Of a stretch of DNA of 64,000 bases, positions 61,080 through 64,000 are shown one piece after another (the stretch's first letter is position 1; every line of letters starts with the position of its first letter). A program made the translations under genes and the position numbers. The notes beneath the pieces were generated by a model that was given only the letters and a program-made list of their open reading frames with translations, was not told where the DNA came from and made no database searches. The DNA lies in contig JARVGH010000006.1 of NCBI GenBank assembly GCA_029762755.1, forward strand, positions 1 to 64,000, read 5' to 3'. Source of the stretch: Candidatus Bathyarchaeum tardum (lineage in GTDB: Archaea; Thermoproteota; Bathyarchaeia; Bathyarchaeales; Bathyarchaeaceae).

Positions 61080-62189
61080 ATGAAATATCAACACCTTTTT
61101 CCCTTAATTGCTTGTTTATTGCTTGTTGGCGTCTCTTTGCAACAAACTTTCTTAGTAACACGTCCATTTACAGCCGAAACACCAGATGTTTACGTAGGCA
61201 TAGATGCAGCTTACGATGACCTTCCAGCAATCAAAGAACTCATTACTGAACTAAAATCACACACGAACATGTTTATTATTGGCTGCACGGGCATAACATA
61301 TGATCAAAATAAACTTGATGAAACGTGTCAATATATTTACGATCATGGAATGTATTTTATTATTTATTCTGAACATTCCCCTCAAACAAGATGGATTGAA
61401 ACTGCAAAAAACCGGTGGGGTGATCTGTTCTTAGGTTATTATGCTTATGATGAAGCAGGAGGACGCCAATTAGACCAAGTACGATTTGTGGTTTCTGAGG
61501 CGGAAAACATCACTGATGCAAGTGACAAATTTGTTCAAGGAATAACTAACAGATTAGATCGGTTTACCAGTGGGTTCACTGAATCTTTTCGTCCTTCTTT
61601 GTTTACCTCAGATTATGCTCTTTATTGGTTCGACTATGAAGCAGGGTATGATGTTTTGCTTGCTCAATTTGGCTGGAATCTAAGCAGACAATTAAATATC
61701 GCCCTTTGCAGAGGAGCCGCTACTGTTCAAGACAAAAGTTGGGGTGTCATAGTTACTTGGACTTATCTTAACACCCCTCATATTGAATCCGGAGAAGAAC
61801 TTTATAACGACTTAATTTTAGCCTACAACAATGGAGCAAAATACATCACAATATTTGATTCAAACGAACCCTACACTGCAGGAATTTTACAAGACGAACA
61901 TATCCAAGCAATTAAACAATTTTGGCAATATACCCAAGAAAACCCTCGAACCCTAGAAACACAAAATAAACGAGTTGCCTTTGTTCTTCCCAAAGATTAT
62001 GCATACGGATTCAGAGGACCCAAAGACAAAATTTGGGGACTTTGGGAAGCTGATGATTTTTCTTATCAACTATCTGCAACCCTCGGAGGTTTACTTGAAG
62101 AATACAATACAACCTTGGACATAATTTATGAAGATGCACTGGAATCAAATAATACCCTTCCTTACGAGAAACTGATTTTTTGGAATTGA
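61080..62189 (+). CDS. Secreted TIM-barrel-like protein, C-terminus apparently disrupted
   Basis: A protein of 369 residues starting with a signal peptide or anchor (LIACLLLVGVSL). The rest looks like an alpha/beta barrel of the glycoside hydrolase type (GYYAYDEAGGRQLDQV, a Trp-rich middle, GAKYITIFDSNEPY). No catalytic residue can be named with confidence. The end KLIFWN is abrupt: a matching continuation (TILSEAEENKLIEAVFEYV) lies 50 bases later in another frame. A TATA-like box near 61050 is close to the ATG, so the transcript may be nearly leaderless. Confidence 0.65.
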   Translation: MKYQHLFPLIACLLLVGVSLQQTFLVTRPFTAETPDVYVGIDAAYDDLPAIKELITELKSHTNMFIIGCTGITYDQNKLDETCQYIYDHGMYFIIYSEHSPQTRWIETAKNRWGDLFLGYYAYDEAGGRQLDQVRFVVSEAENITDASDKFVQGITNRLDRFTSGFTESFRPSLFTSDYALYWFDYEAGYDVLLAQFGWNLSRQLNIALCRGAATVQDKSWGVIVTWTYLNTPHIESGEELYNDLILAYNNGAKYITIFDSNEPYTAGILQDEHIQAIKQFWQYTQENPRTLETQNKRVAFVLPKDYAYGFRGPKDKIWGLWEADDFSYQLSATLGGLLEEYNTTLDIIYEDALESNNTLPYEKLIFWN

Positions 62190-62239
62190 ACTGAACTCCA
62201 ATCATAGAAAGCATAATTGTGCCCTTTTTATTCATTTAG

Positions 62240-62344
62240 ACAATATTATCTGAAGCTGAGGAAAACAAACTTATAGAAGCTGTCTTTGAATATGTGCGTT
62301 ACAGCAACAAACATGAAGTTACTATCTGTAAAAAACGCAAGTAA
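62240..62344 (+). pseudogene. Detached C-terminal remnant of the secreted protein gene
   Basis: A 34-codon open stretch without a start (TILSEAEENKLIEAVFEYV...) ending at TAA 62342-62344. Its helical, acidic nature and its position after KLIFWN suggest it once formed the last helix of the 61080 product. The intervening 50 bases contain stop codons. This is inference from sequence style, not alignment. Confidence 0.4.
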
Positions 62345-62363
62345 AAAAATAGTATAGTTCAGG

Positions 62364-62441
62364 GCTCCGGTAGTATAGTCCGGTTAAGTATGACGGCCTC
62401 TCGAGCCGCCGACCCGGGTTCGAATCCCGGCCGGAGCACCA
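62364..62441 (+). tRNA. tRNA-Glu (CUC), CCA encoded
   Basis: A complete cloverleaf. The acceptor stem GCTCCGG (62364-62370) pairs with CCGGAGC (62431-62437), discriminator A at 62438 and CCA at 62439-62441. The T arm is CCGGG-TTCGAAT-CCCGG. The anticodon loop CTCTCGA gives anticodon CUC. The D stem uses two G.U pairs, and the outermost anticodon-stem pair is a mismatch. No intron. Its product is also the substrate of the HemA domain encoded upstream. Confidence 0.93.
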
Positions 62442-62541
62442 CTTATAATCTGAATGAACATGTGAACTTTTGCTCTTTAGAAAAACATTCCTTCAATGAT
62501 TAATTGTTATTAGTGTCTGTCGTGTTTTTCTAATTGTTTAG

Positions 62542-63411
62542 ATGGATGGCGTGGCTTTGGTGCGTTGCGAAAAGAATCAGGTGTACCTTTTGGATTGTAT
62601 GGAAGGAATGCAACGGTTTGTTGAAGATGGTGAAGTAGATGTTATTGTAACTTCTCCACCGTACAATTTGGGCATTAGATACAATTCTTATGATGATTCT
62701 TGTTCTCGGGAAGAGTATCTAACTTGGATGGTATCCTTTGCAAAAGAGTGCAAACGGGTTCTAAGTGATTCAGGATCCTTTTTTTTGAATATTGGTTATA
62801 AATCTAAGGATCCTTGGGTGGCATGGGAAGTAGCCTTCAGGTTTCGTAAACACTTTGTATTGCAGAACGTTATTCATTGGATAAAATCCATTGCGTTGCC
62901 TAAAGATGATACAGGAAACTACCCAAACATACTTGGTGACATTGCAGTAGGACATTTCAAGCCAGTTAATAGTACCCGTTTCGTGAACAGGTGCCACGAA
63001 TACATTTTTCAATTTACCAAAAACGGAAACGTGGAAGTAGATAAACTATCAGTTGGAGTTCCCTACCAAGATAAAACAAATATCGGGCGATGGAAAAATG
63101 CAACAACAGACCTCCGAGACCGCGGTGACACTTGGTTTATCCCTTATGAAACAATTTGGTCCCGAAAAAAACAACGACCTCACCCATCTAGTTTTCCGCC
63201 TAAACTGCCCATGATGTGCATCAAACTTCATGGACTGGAAAAAACCAAACTAGTTTTAGATCCCTTCATAGGAATCGGCAACACAGCAATTGCCTGTCTA
63301 AGGTTAGGCGTTGACTTCATAGGGTTTGAAATGGACAAAAAATATGCAAAAATATCAAAACAACAAATAATCAACGAGTTGTCTGAACAAAGAAAAGCTG
63401 CAGATAAATGA
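62542..63411 (+). CDS. DNA methyltransferase, beta class (N4-cytosine/N6-adenine)
   Basis: A protein of 289 residues with catalytic motif [10 protein letters not shown] (about 37-44) before the SAM motif [10 protein letters not shown] (about 245), the order of beta-class amino-methyltransferases. The SPPY form occurs in both cytosine-N4 and adenine-N6 enzymes. No restriction endonuclease lies next to it, so it may be an orphan methylase. Target recognition would be in the middle region (about 95-190). Confidence 0.88.
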   Translation: MDGVALVRCEKNQVYLLDCMEGMQRFVEDGEVDVIVTSPPYNLGIRYNSYDDSCSREEYLTWMVSFAKECKRVLSDSGSFFLNIGYKSKDPWVAWEVAFRFRKHFVLQNVIHWIKSIALPKDDTGNYPNILGDIAVGHFKPVNSTRFVNRCHEYIFQFTKNGNVEVDKLSVGVPYQDKTNIGRWKNATTDLRDRGDTWFIPYETIWSRKKQRPHPSSFPPKLPMMCIKLHGLEKTKLVLDPFIGIGNTAIACLRLGVDFIGFEMDKKYAKISKQQIINELSEQRKAADK

Positions 63412-63430
63412 ATATTTTTTGTTTAACAAA

Positions 63431-63455
63431 TGGTGCGGGGACAGGGATTTAATCC
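63431..63455 (-). repeat. Degenerate copy of the tRNA-Leu 3' end (possible old attachment site)
   Basis: The 25 bases from TGGTGCGGGG match the 3' end of the tRNA at 63965-63989 at 22 of 25 positions, in the same orientation. Such partial duplications arise when elements integrate into tRNA 3' ends. The two copies are 534 bases apart. No integrase is seen in the window. Confidence 0.5.
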
Positions 63456-63557
63456 TTAATTTACCAGAGTAGAATATAACAATTTAAATGTGTTTTTTTA
63501 CAAGTCTAACCGAAACCCATAAAATAATTTAAAAATTGACCTAAACCTACAATTTGG

Positions 63558-63830
63558 TCATTTCATCAAGTCAATTTCATTCTTCTTTAATTTTTCAATC
63601 TGGTTGAACAGATTATTTTTCTGAGAAAACAAAACTTGCAAATCATCTAAAAGTTCAGAAATGTTTTCAAGCAAATAATCGGATTTTTCTCCGTCTTGCT
63701 CTTTTTCTTGAAGCGCCTTCACAGTTTTAAGTAACTCATCAATTTTACAGTTTATTTCATCCTGAAAAACAGCTAAGGACTTAACTGTCATATGAAGACG
63801 CAAATCAATGCTATTTTCATTAAATGACAT
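63558..63830 (-). CDS. Small coiled-coil protein
   Basis: About 90 residues, almost wholly helical with heptad spacing (VFQDEINCKIDELLKTVKAL, ENISELLDDLQVLF, FNQIEKLKK). There is no signal peptide or metal motif. ATG 63830 is used; GTG 63839 would add three residues. It lies between the degenerate and the real tRNA-Leu ends, so it might be cargo of an old integrated element. The function is unknown. Confidence 0.55.
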   Translation of the reverse strand: MSFNENSIDLRLHMTVKSLAVFQDEINCKIDELLKTVKALQEKEQDGEKSDYLLENISELLDDLQVLFSQKNNLFNQIEKLKKNEIDLMK

Positions 63831-63964
63831 CGAAATCACGAACTTGAAAATTTCAAAATTTTACTATAGTACTCTTAGTGTTAAATGCTCTAATTTATTT
63901 TTTGGTTCAGTAACATTGTTACTTTTCTGTTTAATTTTCAAAAATATCAATTTTGCACATAAAA

Positions 63965-64000
63965 TGGTGCGGGGAGAGGGATTCGAACCCTCGAACTCCT
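63965..64000 (-). tRNA. tRNA-Leu, 3' part only (runs off the window)
   Basis: On the minus strand the end reads GAGGG-TTCGAAT-CCCTC (T arm), TCCCCGC (acceptor 3' strand), A and CCA at 63967-63965. The few bases before the T arm (AGGAGTTC) fit the long variable arm of archaeal tRNA-Leu, which also has a GCGGGG acceptor. The anticodon lies outside the window, so the amino acid is inferred. Confidence 0.7.

Overview
The window looks like an archaeal chromosome segment. Evidence: a TFB-type initiation factor (59900-60817), ribosomal protein eS30 (59421-59609), a tRNA gene with an encoded CCA end, archaeal TATA-type promoters, many GTG/TTG starts and an AbrB-PhoU regulator. The DNA is AT-rich with short intergenic gaps. 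The gene set (F420-type oxidoreductase, complex I-like hydrogenase, anaerobic cobalamin pathway, no methanogenesis genes seen) fits a Thermoproteota/Bathyarchaeia-like anaerobe. That placement is inference, not proof.

Layout. 1-1712: the end of a coiled-coil surface protein, a GC-rich structured RNA candidate and surE. 2132-13445: an eleven-gene operon for a complex I-like membrane complex. Its large subunit keeps both CxxC nickel motifs, so it reads as an energy-converting [NiFe] hydrogenase carrying NuoA, H, I, J, K, L, M and N partners, and it ends with an FrhB/FpoF-type F420 subunit fused to CBS domains. 13502-20151: stress, phosphate and nickel regulators (Usp, AbrB-PhoU, NikR), small membrane proteins, an EamA transporter, a metallo-beta-lactamase-fold enzyme and a radical SAM activase. 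20152-20547 holds a second structured RNA candidate. 20548-25625: a 7TM histidine kinase, a GH3-like adenylating enzyme and cbiB.

26047-42515: cobalamin genes (cobN, chlID, a three-domain BtuF-like binding protein, BtuC/BtuD-like transporter parts, cbiZ), interrupted by a less conserved block (coiled-coil protein, C2H2 finger protein, methyltransferase-like protein, truncated cas1) and by a pair of HTH regulators. 42544-44159 is an ABC-2 exporter. 44184-59315: two divergent operons. One is the corrin ring pathway (hemA-cbiX-cbiC fusion, cbiD, E, T, L, F, G, H); the other makes precorrin-2 from glutamyl-tRNA (a domain-permuted CbiA-like protein, Met8-like, hemB, hemL, hemC, cobA, hemD). 59421-64000: eS30, TFB, a damaged secreted protein gene, tRNA-Glu, an orphan DNA methyltransferase and a tRNA-Leu end with a degenerate copy of its 3' end nearby.

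The most interesting unlabelled signal is a 17-bp element, consensus TTGGATWADCCATCCAA, found five times: twice before cobN, once before the DUF7839-type regulator gene, once before chlID, and once in the shared promoter of the hemA/cbi and cbiA-like/hem operons. At cobN (twice) and hemA it begins directly after a TATA-like box. This looks like a corrin/tetrapyrrole regulon, with the HTH protein at 33441-34256 as the obvious candidate regulator. The second major point is the hydrogenase/complex I hybrid with an F420 module.
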